Shown piece by piece: positions 33,514 to 45,965 of a stretch of 64,000 nt of DNA. Source of the stretch: Orychophragmus violaceus. Lineage: Eukaryota > Streptophyta > Magnoliopsida > Brassicales > Brassicaceae. Each line of letters starts with the position of its first letter. Position 1 is the stretch's first letter. Below the pieces are notes generated by a model, which was not told where the DNA came from, made no database searches, and was given only the letters and a program-made list of their open reading frames with translations. The stretch lies in NCBI GenBank assembly GCA_030180135.1, contig CM058239.1, forward strand, positions 64,983,823 to 65,047,822, written 5' to 3'. The position numbers were made by a program, and so were the translations under genes.

Positions 33514-35945
33514 TCGGCATCTCTTAGCATGAATTGGACTTTAGCGCGTGTACGTGAATACGAATAGACCTTTGAAGAGTCATCTACCCATTCAAGCTCT
33601 ACAACACATGTTATAGCACCAACAATATCTATAGGAAACCATTGTTTTGAATATAAGTTAATCCCCTAAAAACAACAACCACAATAACCACAATTCTTCC
33701 AAATCCGATGTTAGATTTTTCCATTTAATATAATAATAATGTATTGTAAACAACACTTACCAAGTGCATATTTATCTGAAACCGTCCCATCATTAATTCC
33801 TAGGATTGGTTTGATACTCAAGAAGTCATCCAAAGTTGGAGGATCGAAGTTCTCAGTGATGTTTGTCTCGCCAGTTATATAAATATCATTATACGTTGGA
33901 CATACTATGTCATACTTTGGCCCTAACGAAGCCCTAAAACCCGAAAAATTAAACCAGCAATCTTCTTTCTGTAAAAGAAAAAGGAACTTTCGGGCGTTTT
34001 TTCGAAAATCTAAGGCTTGAATCCGACTTCCCTGTTGATTATAACTAAAGGTTACAAAAGGAAGTACACAAATAAAAACGTATGGATTTATGGGTGCCCC
34101 CAAAGATAGAAAGCGGTAAAATTAATTCCAGGGATAAAAAAAGTAGAAGAAGAATACCGTTTCATCGGATAAAATTAATTCAAAGGGAGCATCATAGTGA
34201 GTAAAACACCACGCTCTCTAAACCTTGGCTCTAACATTCCAGCTATTATCCCTCAAAGTAATATCAGCAATTTTGTGAAATTGTGAGTTTTTAGAATCGC
34301 ATGTTATAAGCGGATTCATTTTGTGGATATCTCTTTGAATATCAGAGAATGATAGGGAAGAGGTAGAAGAACAAAGTGAAGCGTTTTTAGGTTTATTGAA
34401 ATAAATACCTGGTAACTATTTTAACTCGATACGCAACAGTTGCGACTTTACATTAAAATCCACTTACTCGTTTTTGGCTTTTCTTGAATGATCACATGAG
34501 AATGACCCATGTATGCTTTTGTTTCATAATCTATAATTGTTATGCGTTAAATTTACCATAAGAAACTGATTGTTCATAATCCTCTCAGCTTAACAAAATA
34601 CATTGATTTGTTCTTCAAAAGGGAACATGTTCTCGATCGCTTAATAAGTTTAGGTACTAAACCAACCAACCACCTCCAACATTCTTAACATAGAGGAGGC
34701 TTAGGGTACCTGAACAAAAAAAATCATATTAAAACAATAACACATAAGATCGCCAAAAAACATAGTCATCTATACTATATGATTAAGAGTTTGGAGATAA
34801 ATACCTTTGCACTAAATCACAGAACTCTTCAACTTCATACGCATCAAAGCGTATGTTAGAAACTCGTTGAATTGGCTCGAACCTCACCAACCCTAATCAA
34901 CAAAGAAATTTTAATTATTTGTCATTTTACACTAAATGGAACGAATTTACAAAAAACCTTTGATGTTTCATCATACCACCACTGTTATTGGCGATATTAA
35001 AGCACTGGAATAAACAGAACAATATCCCATTCTGACTTTTACCTCATGCCCTAACCAGCCTAACAGCAAGATCGACATTGGCCACACAATCCAATGACTC
35101 GTTTCTGCCAATATTTAATACAGTTGAGCTTTCAGACATTCTAAGAATATTGTACATGAAATAAATTTATGTTATACTTACTCCAAATCTCTGATTCTGA
35201 ATTTTACTTGAAGTCGCCTCCAGAAATAAGTTTCCGGATCATTTGCAGTAACCACTGGATCTCTTACGAAGCAATCAATTCCAACCACAACACCAATCAA
35301 ATCTATATCTCAAACAAATAAACATAACAAACAAATCCATAAAAAAGCATATTAAAACAATAAAGTCACATAAAACTTGTAACCTTAAATCCAAAATATT
35401 ATACCGATTGGATATGTGCTAGTTATAGTGCCATTTGAAAGGCCATGTATAGGCTTCAAGTCTAAGCAGGGATGTCTATTAGGGTATGGAATTTTCCAGA
35501 TTACACTCGAACGGATTCGACACAGGGAGTATAAACTATCTGTCAAGCAGTCAAACATTGGCCTGTCAAGGATATGAACGTTATCCCATTGTACCCACTG
35601 GCCCTCATATTCCACCAGCCACTCGGAGATTTCAACGAAATCACCCCAAATTTCTCCTTCTATCCTGTTGCCCTATCGTTAGAAAGTGCAAGACTTAAAA
35701 CTTCAAAAAGCGACAGAATAGAAGTTTATACAGCTTAAGATCAAAACTTTATAAAGCGCATGAACTGTGGTAGAGAGATAACCTGTTCATCCACCAAAAG
35801 TAGTTTGATGGTTTTGCCGGAGAAGACCCGTTCATACATCCAACACCGAAGGACCTTCAATCTCAATCTCAGACTTCTTGATGTCCGAGAGGAATTGGTA
35901 TTGCCTTTGTGTCAATGGTCTTTTTGCAATAGATTTTCCTTTGAG
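33514..35945 (-). pseudogene. Two-module RPA/OB-fold-like gene within CACTA element 2
   Basis: Two homologous modules share the same exon plan. Module I: an exon ending at 35783 (KTIKLLLVDEQ), 35405-35672 (starting GNRIEG), 35182-35308 (IDLIGVVVGIDCF), and further pieces near 34804-34900. Module II: an exon ending at 34158 (FELILSDET), 33761-34031 (starting GSRIQAL) and 33514-33628 (DIVGAITCVVELEW). Intron phases after LLLVDEQ/LILSDET and after the third exon are identical. These blocks match RPA large-subunit-like OB folds (DUF223 type) that bind single-stranded DNA. An in-frame TAG (34218-34220, usual VLRAW position) and missing pieces indicate a pseudogene. Confidence 0.65.
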
Positions 35946-36863
35946 GGAATAAATGTATAATGCAAGGAGTTAGAGAGATGAAGTGAATTTGACAGAGGTT
36001 ATAATGGTTAGGGTATTGGCAGTTTATGATAATTCAGGTGCCATAAATATATTGGGTTTGGCGGGTCTTAATTTGTGTCAATTAATGGTTATTTATGAAC
36101 TCATGTGTTACACATGGCATATTAAAGACCTACTATTGGAAACTTGCCCCTACACTTGTAACTATTGAATTAGACGTCTAAAGATCTTTGGGTAGATTTG
36201 CTAGATATGTTGAGTTCCTAATCAATCATCTATTTTTATATTAAGATGCATTTATTATTCTTGTAAAACTACTTATTTTAATTTAAGTAAATTAAATTTA
36301 ACCAACTACTAAAAAACAACATAATATTAATGATTGCATTTGAAGTACTAAAAATAAATCCAACCAATCACTAAAAAATACATTTAAATCAGCATAGAAA
36401 ATTGCAAAGGTATATTGTAGGATTCACTATTTCAAGTAATGGTAAGTTTCAAATTGTGGAAAAATACACCGTACTAATTACCAGAATTAGTATATTTGAA
36501 CCACGATATTTTAATGTTTAGTGTTGTATTAGTAATGTATAGTGTTCTACTGTGAATACTGTTACACGAAAATTGCATTACCAATGTTGATAGCTAACAA
36601 AATCTTGCATGACATAATGACTATGTTAGTAAGATTTGACATAAAGTAGTCTAATAATTACGACTACTTAACATATAGGGGTATACAGTCGGCTTCCTGC
36701 ACACACGCAAACGATATTAGTGGATAGGTGATTATCTAGGGAAATGCGCGCCAAATACACGATGATCTAGGTTGTTAAAGAAAACAGTATTTTCGTTTAA
36801 TTATTATATTAATCATTCTTGTTCGGGAAAGTGAATAGTCGTGTCTATATGTACGGTTATTAT
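35946..36863. other. Interval upstream of F-box copy 1, interrupted by Copia element 2
   Basis: No gene was seen. The last 130 bases (36735-36863) resemble 45530-45850 upstream of F-box copy 2 (shared phrases TACACGATGATCTAGGTT and GAATAGTC..GACTATATGTA). This shows that the F-box duplication included upstream DNA and that the Copia landed in it. Confidence 0.6.
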
Positions 36864-37531
36864 TGAAGGATTATTGTGTGTTCATGGTTCAATTCTCAGA
36901 TTGCAACCTAGCACATAATCTTAAACAGATCTAGGTTCTTGTAAATGAATCATAAAACAAACCTGGACATTACCTTTTGCAGCGGAATGGTGGTGATGTC
37001 GAGATCAACGAGAACAGATGAACAACCTGCTCCTCCTTTGGTATCCACACTCTTACAAGCCGGGATGGTTGCTAGACCAAAGAGATGGATCAGATCAGAG
37101 AGAGAGAGTTAGAGAGAGAGATGAGCTCACGGCCACTCTTGAGAAATCGCATGGGATGTGTAATCCCTTAGGGTTTTCGAAATCATTAACCTCTCATTAA
37201 TGGGCCCAAGTCAAATGACTAATGGCTCATTAATTATTTGGGCCCAAGACACAAATCAGACAAAAGCATGCATTTTGTCTGGCCCAATTCTCTGATCCAA
37301 TACAGTAAATGCCATTGCATCTTACCGTATTAATTCCATTCAACTTTCACGTTAGCTATGGTGTGTGACCCTTCGGGATCATACAATACTGGTAATAAGT
37401 CCTAAACTTATAGATCAAGAGCGGACTCTAGCAAGTCATCATGATCACCCAGTATTTATGACTTATGTCTGATCTCGACACTTATCATACTTTCTAGAGA
37501 TAGTACGGTAGATTTCAGGCCATTACCAACA
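36864..37531 (-). repeat. 3' LTR of Copia element 2
   Basis: A 668-bp LTR, TGAAGG...CAACA on the plus strand. Compared with 43568-44235 I counted three substitutions. The small ORF inside (37018-37200) is repeated in the other LTR and is not a gene. Confidence 0.93.
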
Positions 37532-40500
37532 ATCTCCCACTTGTACTGGAATCCTACATAGGACATTCCCAACAATCTCCCGATTGTACTGGAATCCTAC
37601 ATTCCCTAATCCTTTTGTCTCAATATCTCGATCTGGCATAAGGCAAGATGCGTGTCATCCTTATATAGCCAGACCATGTTCATCGGACCAGATTTGATAC
37701 TGACAATGCAAACGACTTGGGCAAGTCCGTTTGGGAGTGGCCACTCTCTTACCAGCTATCAAGTCTCCGATTGGCCTAGAGATATTACCTCCGTTAAACG
37801 GCAGGGACAAATCCCATCTTGTTCCATCACTATGAACTACACACTTTATAATACACCCAACCAAGGTCCTTATAGCTCCCAGTTACGAAACAGCGTTAGA
37901 CAATGATCAAAGTGTATCAATCCATGTGCAGCCATATGCATGCGAACTCAGGTCTAAGGACTATACTCTATAGTCGTATATGAGAACCTCTTATGACACA
38001 GATATTAATATCTTGTAGAGTTCTCATCAGCGGGCCATGTCCAGTCATATGCTCCCCTACATATACCTATGTGTCGACTTTGATGCCGCGCATCTATGAC
38101 CCCTCGAAACTTGGTCATAAGTCTCAACACAATCTAGTCTCAAGCGGTTGTTGGTGTTCCAATTTCAACAACCTTCGACTATGGACACTATGATTTATGT
38201 CATTTCGTTAAATATGGGGTTTCAGGATCAAGTCTACTCATGTACTTCGATGGCCCATATATAATGACATGAATCATTTTGGAACGATTATTTATATCAC
38301 AGTTAAAATAATCCAGAAATCATAGATTTCATAAACATAAAATATTATGTTTACATGAACCTTTCAAAATAACTAAGTAAAGCCCTTTACAAACTCCCAC
38401 TGAAATTAAGACTACATCTTAATTTCACTCATCCTACAGCTACAGTCCGCGACTCGTGCTTAGGCCTAAGGAGTGGCTTCGTTAATAGATTCGCAACGTT
38501 CTCATTCGATGAAACTTGCTTATCTACTTAACATCTCTGTCATTTATCTCACGTAATAGGTCATACCCATCCTCAAGGTGTTTGGACCTCTGATGTGCAG
38601 CTAGTCTCATCTATGCTGGGAATCACATCAAGTTCAGTGATGAACTTTTCTTTCCAAACAACCTCTTTCGCCGCTTCTCAAGCTGCGAAATGTTCAGCTT
38701 AAGTCATGGAGTCAGCAACAGTGCCTTGCACCGCCAGTCAGATACAAGATATAGCCGGACTGTGACCGGGAATTATCTTTGTCTATTGGAAACTTGCCTT
38801 TTAGACTCTATCGACTTGTAGCACCTCACTTTCTCCGTAAATCAAGAATTTATCCTTAGTATTCCTTGAATACTTTAGGATATTCTTTACGGCAATCCAG
38901 TGATTCTTTGTTGGATTTGACTGGTCTTTACTTGTCTTGCTTAACATTAAAGCAACATCAAACAAGTACGTTTCATGGCATACATGATAGATCCAATTGC
39001 CGACGCATATGGAATCCTATCCATGCATTCAAGCTCAGCAGTTATCGTAGGACACTGCTTCTTGCTTAACGTATTGCCATGTGACATTGGCATAAAACCC
39101 TTCTTGGATTGCTGATTAGGTGTAGGACTTTGTCAATTTAAGAATCCTGACTTTGTCCTACCAGCTCTTTTGGATCTCTATATTTAGATCCAAAATCCAA
39201 GAACATACGTGGTTTTACCCATGTCAATCACAAAACCAACTCCCAAGCCAGTCCTTTACCGACTGCAGCATTGGGACGTTATTTCCGAGAATCAGTATGT
39301 CATCGACATACACTATGAGAAATGCGACATCGCTCCCACTTATCTATTAGTAAACGCACAGTTCCACTTCGTTCATGTTCAAGTCAAAACTTTGACTACT
39401 TTAACAGAACGAAGATTCCAACTCCGATATGTTTGCTTCCATCCATGAACGGATCAATGAAGCTAACTTACACACAGTGTAATTTTCGGAGTCCGGGCTC
39501 ACTTTCGCTTCTTTGAATTTCGCAGGTTCGTCGCTTTCAATGATCATCAGATCATGCGAACTTTCAATGATCATCAGGTTCAACTAATGACGAGAAATCA
39601 CTCTCAACTTAGTAACTGATTCATTCAGATCTGCGAACTTCAGGCTTTACAGGTGTAGATTCTACAGAAATCTGTAAATCCATCCACTGCTCTCCCTCAA
39701 CAGGTTGAGCAGCCTCCTGTATTTCTCGAATTTCTTCGAGTTACGCTTTTACTCCCACTGTTCTTCTTGGAAAGTAACTTCCCCTCTTAGAAAACAGAAT
39801 GGACGTAAAAAGTAAAAAGCCTTGGTTTCCCTAGGACAACCAGCGAAGTAGCACAACTACAAATACTCAGTAAAGACGAATTTGGATCAACTTCAATCCA
39901 CATTTATGTGGTGTCTTTCAACTGATATTAGTGGAACTATTTCAGCGTAAACTTAGATATTACTAGAGCGTTATTCTTAAAGAATATCATGGAAGATTCG
40001 TGTGACTCATCTTTAATCATTTCTAATAAGATTTGATTCTTTCTCACAGAAACACCTCCAGGTTTTCAGGAGAAATGAGCTGTGAAACGACTTCACACTC
40101 ATTCAGATGATCACACCATCAATGACTTAAGTATTCTCACTCGTGATCTAATCCAGAGTCTCAATACTTTTGTCACTCAGATTCTATACCTCATTTTGGA
40201 ACTCTTTCGACCATGTCAAAGAATTCCGACTTGTGTCTCATCAAATGAACACAGTCATACTCACTGAAGTAATCAGTAGAGACAATGAAGTACAGGAAAT
40301 TTTCTTTGGCATTACTGCTCATCGGACCACATACATGAGTATGTCCAATGTCTAATAAGCCTTTGGGCTTTTCTCTAGCTCGGCTAAGATGGGCCCTTGG
40401 TGTTTTGGTCCAGTAAGCAGAATTCAAGTCTCATAAGATATCCCCTCAAATGAGCCCAAAAGTCCATAACTATGGGGTTTCTGAATCCGACTTACTCTTT

Positions 40501-40920
40501 GACCAAAACATTTATGCCAAGAAAAATCAGGTTTAATTCATCAGATTTAAACCAATTCGGTATTTATGTTACATTTAGGCACTCTTTGGTTTAATATATA
40601 AAACCCATTCCTTGAATAGGGTGCTACAATTAACATTTCATTAAGATCAAAAGAACAAAACTTGTCTTTATCAAAATGAAAAACATTCAAATTCTTTACA
40701 AGAAAATGAAAGACAACTCTGCTTAAAGCAGGTACATTGTAGCAATTATTAATACAAAACCAAGCCTCAAAGGCATCTACAAGTGAAAACCCTACGGCTG
40801 AGGCAGCATCCATAGCTCCTTCCAGACATGCAGTTCCACTTGCCCTTCCTTCAACGTTCTACTGTTGCTCAGGCTCTGCATATTATAACAAATATCAGTG
40901 CCACAACCAGTATCCAATAC
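37532..40920 (-). pseudogene. Degenerate pol of Copia element 2
   Basis: Only scattered pieces survive, in the correct order on the minus strand. They are protease-to-integrase linker sequence (40547-40813), the start of the integrase core (HVCGPMS, 40191-40427), and short RT and RNase H segments (39100-39600 and about 38400-38900). Many deletions and stops are present. The polypurine-tract neighbourhood is duplicated at 37532 and 37573. Confidence 0.75.
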
Positions 40921-41811
40921 CTATAAGGTATAACTTGAAGTAATAACATGAATACCTGAGGAAGTAGTCTCATACATCGACTTCAACTCCTCATAATCTT
41001 CCATGAATTTAATGCAATCTCTCTTCCAATGCCCAGTCTCTTTACAGTAGCAGCACTTACCAACGTAAGATGTATCTGACTCGGGCTCAGAAGACACACG
41101 CTTGCCATGATTCAAAATCGATACAACTTTGTCTTCACCCTTGTCAGCATTAGGTTTAGTAAACCTACCCTTCTCATTCATGAGATTGTACAGGGTACTC
41201 TTCACGTTTGGCTCAACTGTCTTGAGCATATCATGCAGTTCAGTCAACGTCTTCGTTAAGCCTTTCTTGATATAGTTCCTTACGAACTTATCATAGCTTG
41301 ACGGCAGTGACTGCAGAATGATCTCAGTTGCCAATTCCTGGCTAACTGGATAATCCAGTTTCCTCAGGTTATCAATGTAACCCATCATTTTACTGACATG
41401 AGGACTTACTGGATGATCATTTGGTAGCTTGCAGCTAGTGAGAGATTTAACCAACTGGTATCTCTCCACTCTTACCTGCTCCTGAAATTTCAATTTCAGG
41501 CTGCTGATCATCTCTATTGGCGACTCCATGTTCTCATATTGCTTCTGCAAATCTGAGTCCATGGTAGCCAATATCAGACCACGCACATCTACCGCATCAT
41601 TATAATGCTTATTCCAAGCATCATATACTGCATGAGAGGCATTGGACCCGATCCTCTCGGGGAGAGCTCTCTCAAGGACATAGTCCTTTCTCTCCTGCCT
41701 GAGGACTAGCCTCAGGTTCCGCGACCAAGTCAAGAAATTTGATCCGTTCAGTTTGTCCATCTCAAGGACAGACCGGATCGAGAAAGTGTTTTGATTGTTT
41801 GTGCTCGTCAT
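40921..41811 (-). CDS. Copia gag protein (296 aa), open
   Basis: An uninterrupted gag ORF starts two bases after a TTTCAG acceptor-like site. It is clearly homologous to the start of the polyprotein at 2294 (both share QNTFSIRSVLE and NFLTWSRNLRLVL). It ends with a CCHC zinc knuckle (CCYCKETGHWKRDC) and then a stop before the protease. A gag-only ORF that survives when pol is dead could still supply or use capsids in trans. Whether it is expressed is unknown. Confidence 0.85.
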   Translation of the reverse strand: MTSTNNQNTFSIRSVLEMDKLNGSNFLTWSRNLRLVLRQERKDYVLERALPERIGSNASHAVYDAWNKHYNDAVDVRGLILATMDSDLQKQYENMESPIEMISSLKLKFQEQVRVERYQLVKSLTSCKLPNDHPVSPHVSKMMGYIDNLRKLDYPVSQELATEIILQSLPSSYDKFVRNYIKKGLTKTLTELHDMLKTVEPNVKSTLYNLMNEKGRFTKPNADKGEDKVVSILNHGKRVSSEPESDTSYVGKCCYCKETGHWKRDCIKFMEDYEELKSMYETTSSGIHVITSSYTL

Positions 41812-43567
41812 AGCTGAAATTTAGAGATAAATAGAGTTTTAGTTATTTAGTTCATAAAAGAGTAATCTTAATAACTTATAAAAAAACTCGCATTGCATTC
41901 AAAATTTCTTTGTTTAACCTCATAAGAATGCAATGATTCCGAGACCCATGTTCAGCTAAATCCAAAGTGGGCCACTGGCCGTCACCCGGAATTAGCTTTA
42001 CTTGGTAAGCATACACACAACTAGTTATATCTCATATAACTCTCGGTTGTGAATTGGGCCCAAGGCCCAAAACACCAGATGTCTCAAGGCCCGGGACTCC
42101 CGATGGCCCAGTCAAGGAAACCAATCTCTTACAGCCAAATAATCACTAAAGTCTGGGACTCCCAATGAAATTAGTGACTATATACTACTTTACTTACGCG
42201 AAAACAGACACCTCACACTGTAACCAATATCTGTAATCGAATAAGCGTTAAGTAGCTGACAAGATTGGAAAGACATCCAAGCTTGATATTGGTTTTGAGG
42301 ATTTTAAGTTTTATTTCCAAAAATAGAAGATTACTATTTTGGGAAACTTACTTGATTTAGAAACTTTCTAAATTTAGAAACATTCTAAAAGTAGAAATTT
42401 CTAATTTAATATTTTATTAATATTTTGGGTTGGGTCACAAATTATAGGCCCAATTCTTGGCCCAAGACCATAGAATTCCAATTGGCCCAATAATTTGACA
42501 TAACCGAGTCGGTTTATTAATTCTGGTCCAAGACCAAATTAACTATCAAAACCATCGGTTATTTACTAAACCAGACCAGCTCTAAATTATTTGGTCCAAC
42601 CAAATCAAACTTAGACCAGCCTTCGGTTTAGGTTAAAATTCAATTTTGAATTTCAATCTGGTTTAACCAGAAATTAAATAATACCATGTATTAAATAATT
42701 TCCAGCAAACCGCGATTTGGGTTAACCGCTTGAACCACCAATTAAATTGGATCGGTTCGGTTAAGTCCTAAATCAGGAAGAAACACCTTGTGTTTTAGCC
42801 AATTTTGACCTAACTTGCGGTTTTTGGCTAAAGCAGACAATGAACCACAATCGGTTTGATCGGTTCATTGTCGCGGGTTTGGGAAAAACAAACCACAATT
42901 ATCATTCATAATCAATCGCTTATTGCTTATTTAACAAAACGATCATGTTCTACAAAACGATCGGATTCAATTAATCCAATAAGTGATTGACTTTGTCCAA
43001 TTAATTAATACAACTAGTCAATCACTATGACGATACCAATTTTGACTTTTCTTGTTCGTACGATACTTAAGCCATTAAGCAAATCAAAAGCAAAGTCAAC
43101 AAAGCAAAGTTATCGATTCAACAATGACGAAATATATTATGATAATCACTCACGTTCACATTAACAATTCAATGATCTTAATAATTAATCGAACATGACA
43201 CTAAAAGACAAAGCGAGTCACAAGCGAATTCTTATGATACAACAAGGCCAACAATCGATTAATAATTAATCGATTCAACAAGTGATTTTAACATTGTCCA
43301 ATTCGCTTCATGACAATCACTAAAGGACAAAAAAATTTGACCTATTCAATTCAATAATCGATTGTGACTTTCACAAACAATTCATCGTCTGAAACTCTCT
43401 TAAACAAATCGAATTCTTTTGATCATTAACCAAAGTCAACAAGCGATTTCAAATTAGGGTTTTACAAGTTCTAATCAAATTTCTTAAGCCAAATTCGATT
43501 CTTAACATTAAAACAACCTAAATATGATCCAAACAGCAAAAACCTAACGACCTGGCTCTGATACCAC
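41812..43567 (-). other. Leader of Copia element 2 with primer-binding site and possible intron
   Basis: No coding sequence was found. The primer-binding site lies at about 43554-43567 (minus strand TGGTATCAGAGCCAG). A donor GTAATG at 43677 within the LTR and an acceptor at 41814-41815 could form a leader intron, parallel to Copia element 1. The region is AT-rich with many CAATCGATT-like words. Confidence 0.7.
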
Positions 43568-44235
43568 TGAAGGATTATTGTGTGTTCATGGTTCAATTCT
43601 CAGATTGCAACCTAGCACATAATCTTAAACAGATCTAGGTTCTTGTAAATGAATCATAAAACAAACCTGGACATTACCTTTTGCAGCGGAATGGTGGTGA
43701 TGTCGAGATCAACGAGAACAGATGAACAACCTGCTCCTCCTTTGGTATCCACACTCTTACAAGCCGGGATGGTTGCTAGACCAAAGAGATGGATCAGATC
43801 AGAGAGAGAGAGTTAGAGAGAGAGATGAGCTCACGGCCACTCTTGAGAAATCGCATGGGATGTGTAATCCCTTAGGGTTTTCGAAATCATTAACCTCTCA
43901 TTAATGGGCCCAAGTCAAATGACTAATGGCTCATTAATTATTTGGGCCCAAGACACAAATCAAACAAAAGCCTGCATTTTGTCTGGCCCAATTCTCTGAT
44001 CCAATACAGTAAATGCCATTGCATCTTACCGTATTAATTCCATTCAACTTTCCCGTTAGCTATGGTGTGTGACCCTTCGGGATCATACAATACTGGTAAT
44101 AAGTCCTAAACTTATAGATCAAGAGCGGACTCTAGCAAGTCATCATGATCACCCAGTATTTATGACTTATGTCTGATCTCGACACTTATCATACTTTCTA
44201 GAGATAGTACGGTAGATTTCAGGCCATTACCAACA
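43568..44235 (-). repeat. 5' LTR of Copia element 2
   Basis: The 668-bp partner of 36864-37531. It directly abuts the primer-binding site and is followed by the target duplication ATTAT. Confidence 0.93.
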
Positions 44236-44240
44236 ATTAT

Positions 44241-45133
44241 GTAGAAGAAACTCAGTCAATCAAATTAGGGAATAAACACCCACATTTAAGATCATGAAAC
44301 CACTGAATCAAAACCAGTAAAAGTCAACCTTTTCGCTAACCCACAGTACAACAACATGCCTATGGCTTATGCATACTGGACATGGCGTCGATACGACTAA
44401 CCTTACTACGAAACACGCTCTGTAACAAAAAAACGTAGAGCAATCATCCCATTCGACCTTCTAGCGTTGCTTGATTATGTGATAACGAAGATTCTCGCTC
44501 GTGTTTACGAACGGAACATGCAAGATCTCCGTCATTCGAAGATTGTTTGCAAAGCCCTGAAGGAGAAGACGGAAACACAGGAGTTCTTCAACTCGGTCAA
44601 TCTAACACAGATGTCATACAATGTTTGGGCTCCGGGATTTGATTGGTAAAATTCCATGAGAGGTGCTACGACGCAGGCAACACATCAGCCATCCTTCTCA
44701 AAGGAATCTCAGATTTCTTCTTCGATAACAAGAGAGATGAAGGTCTCGCACGCATACAGGCTGCTGCAAAAGATGGATGCATCTTAAGCAAGTATGTGTA
44801 TGGATGCATACGCAAAGTCTTCGGAGAAGACAGAGATGATGAACTCTTCGGTAGATTTAATTTACTCGGGAAGACGCAACGCAACTGCGATTAAAACTAC
44901 CTCGTCTGGATCATAGTTCATGGGGAGGTTGGGTTCCTGATTGGTTCAAAGCGAAACGAGACGAAAACAGTATTGATCGTGTGCGACAATCCCGAAGTTC
45001 TAACTTCGACCCTTGGTGCTCTGGGTGGCCTTTGTTTAAGGACTATTGCGACCAATGTTTCTGGATTATGCAGACCGCTTTCTTCTGTAGACTGATAGAT
45101 AAAAACTTGTCCCGATTTCGTTGTAATCGATGA
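44241..45133 (+). pseudogene. F-box (At1g67623/At2g35280-like) pseudogene, copy 1
   Basis: Reading frames aligned with copy 2 include MQDLRHSKIVCK (F-box region), a TGG-then-TAA break at 44644-44649, KFHERCYDAGN, and a SEL1-like segment (44643-44894) ending in YVYGCIRKVFGED. A Cys-containing C-terminus (DYCDQCFW) lies near 45050-45133. Such proteins pair an F-box for SCF ubiquitin ligases with a Sel1-like region. The N-terminal F-box is poorly kept (LLALLDYVITKILARV). Stops at 44647-44649 and after 44890 disable it. Copia element 2 sits directly upstream. Confidence 0.65.
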
Positions 45134-45965
45134 TGTCTTATTTATGTATGTTTTGCCTTTTTCACATTTGATGTTTACCCGTACCAATATCTAGTATTTT
45201 GTATCTACCACAAGTTCTACAGATTGCTTGTATTCTGTTTATTACTTCTATAGCGTAGCAACCCACCGTACTCAATTGAGATAGTAAATAACACAAATAA
45301 ACTAAACACTTTAATAATAACAAGATCAACGAGAACTTGGTTATAACCCTAAACTCTAAACCCAAACGGTAAACCCTAAACCCTATATATACCCTAAACT
45401 CTAAACATAGATATCAAACCATAATGCGTACTCTATATAGTCTTTTATGTAATATTATAATTATCAATATATACAAATATAAATACAAATGCCATACATC
45501 TTAAACTCTAAACCCAAACATGATATCCTATATATACATTATCTAGAGAACTGCAAATACACGATGATCTAGGTTATTAACGTTAAGTGGAGTTTTCGTT
45601 TCATTATTTTATTAATCGTTTATTCCCTTTTAATTATCCCTTCTGAAATTGATTTTTTTTTATTCGGTTTAACTTCTGTTTACATATGTAACTGAACCCA
45701 AGATCATTAATTCCATAAAAGATTTACCATTTGTCTTAAATTCTAATTTTTGGAATGAAATAGAGTGAAATAGTCATTCCATTTTATGTTTTCCATTTAC
45801 ACCGTAATTATTACGTGGGGATATCGAATAGTCACGACTATATGTATATATATATACATATGGAAAGGCCTCATTAAAAAAACAACTCGATAACACCCAT
45901 TCAATCAACTCGGTCTCCACTTCAAAGCACCACCGATTCAGAACGAAACACATAAGCCATCTCAA

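Larger units (their letters stand above)
36864..44235 (-). mobile_element. Copia element 2: young but defective
   Basis: The 668-bp LTRs (36864-37531 and 43568-44235) differ at about three positions. They are flanked by a perfect 5-bp target duplication ATTAT (36859-36863 and 44236-44240). The tRNA-Met type primer-binding site lies beside the right LTR and the polypurine tract beside the left, so the element reads on the minus strand. Gag is open but pol is shredded. Because the LTRs are nearly identical, the damage probably predates insertion, making this a non-autonomous copy mobilised in trans. Gag and the polypurine tract show it is related to Copia element 1. Confidence 0.93.

Noticed and set aside
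37018..37200. 60-codon ORF, identical copy at 43722-43904
   Set aside because: Both copies lie inside LTRs of Copia element 2, so the identity reflects LTR duplication and not a gene.
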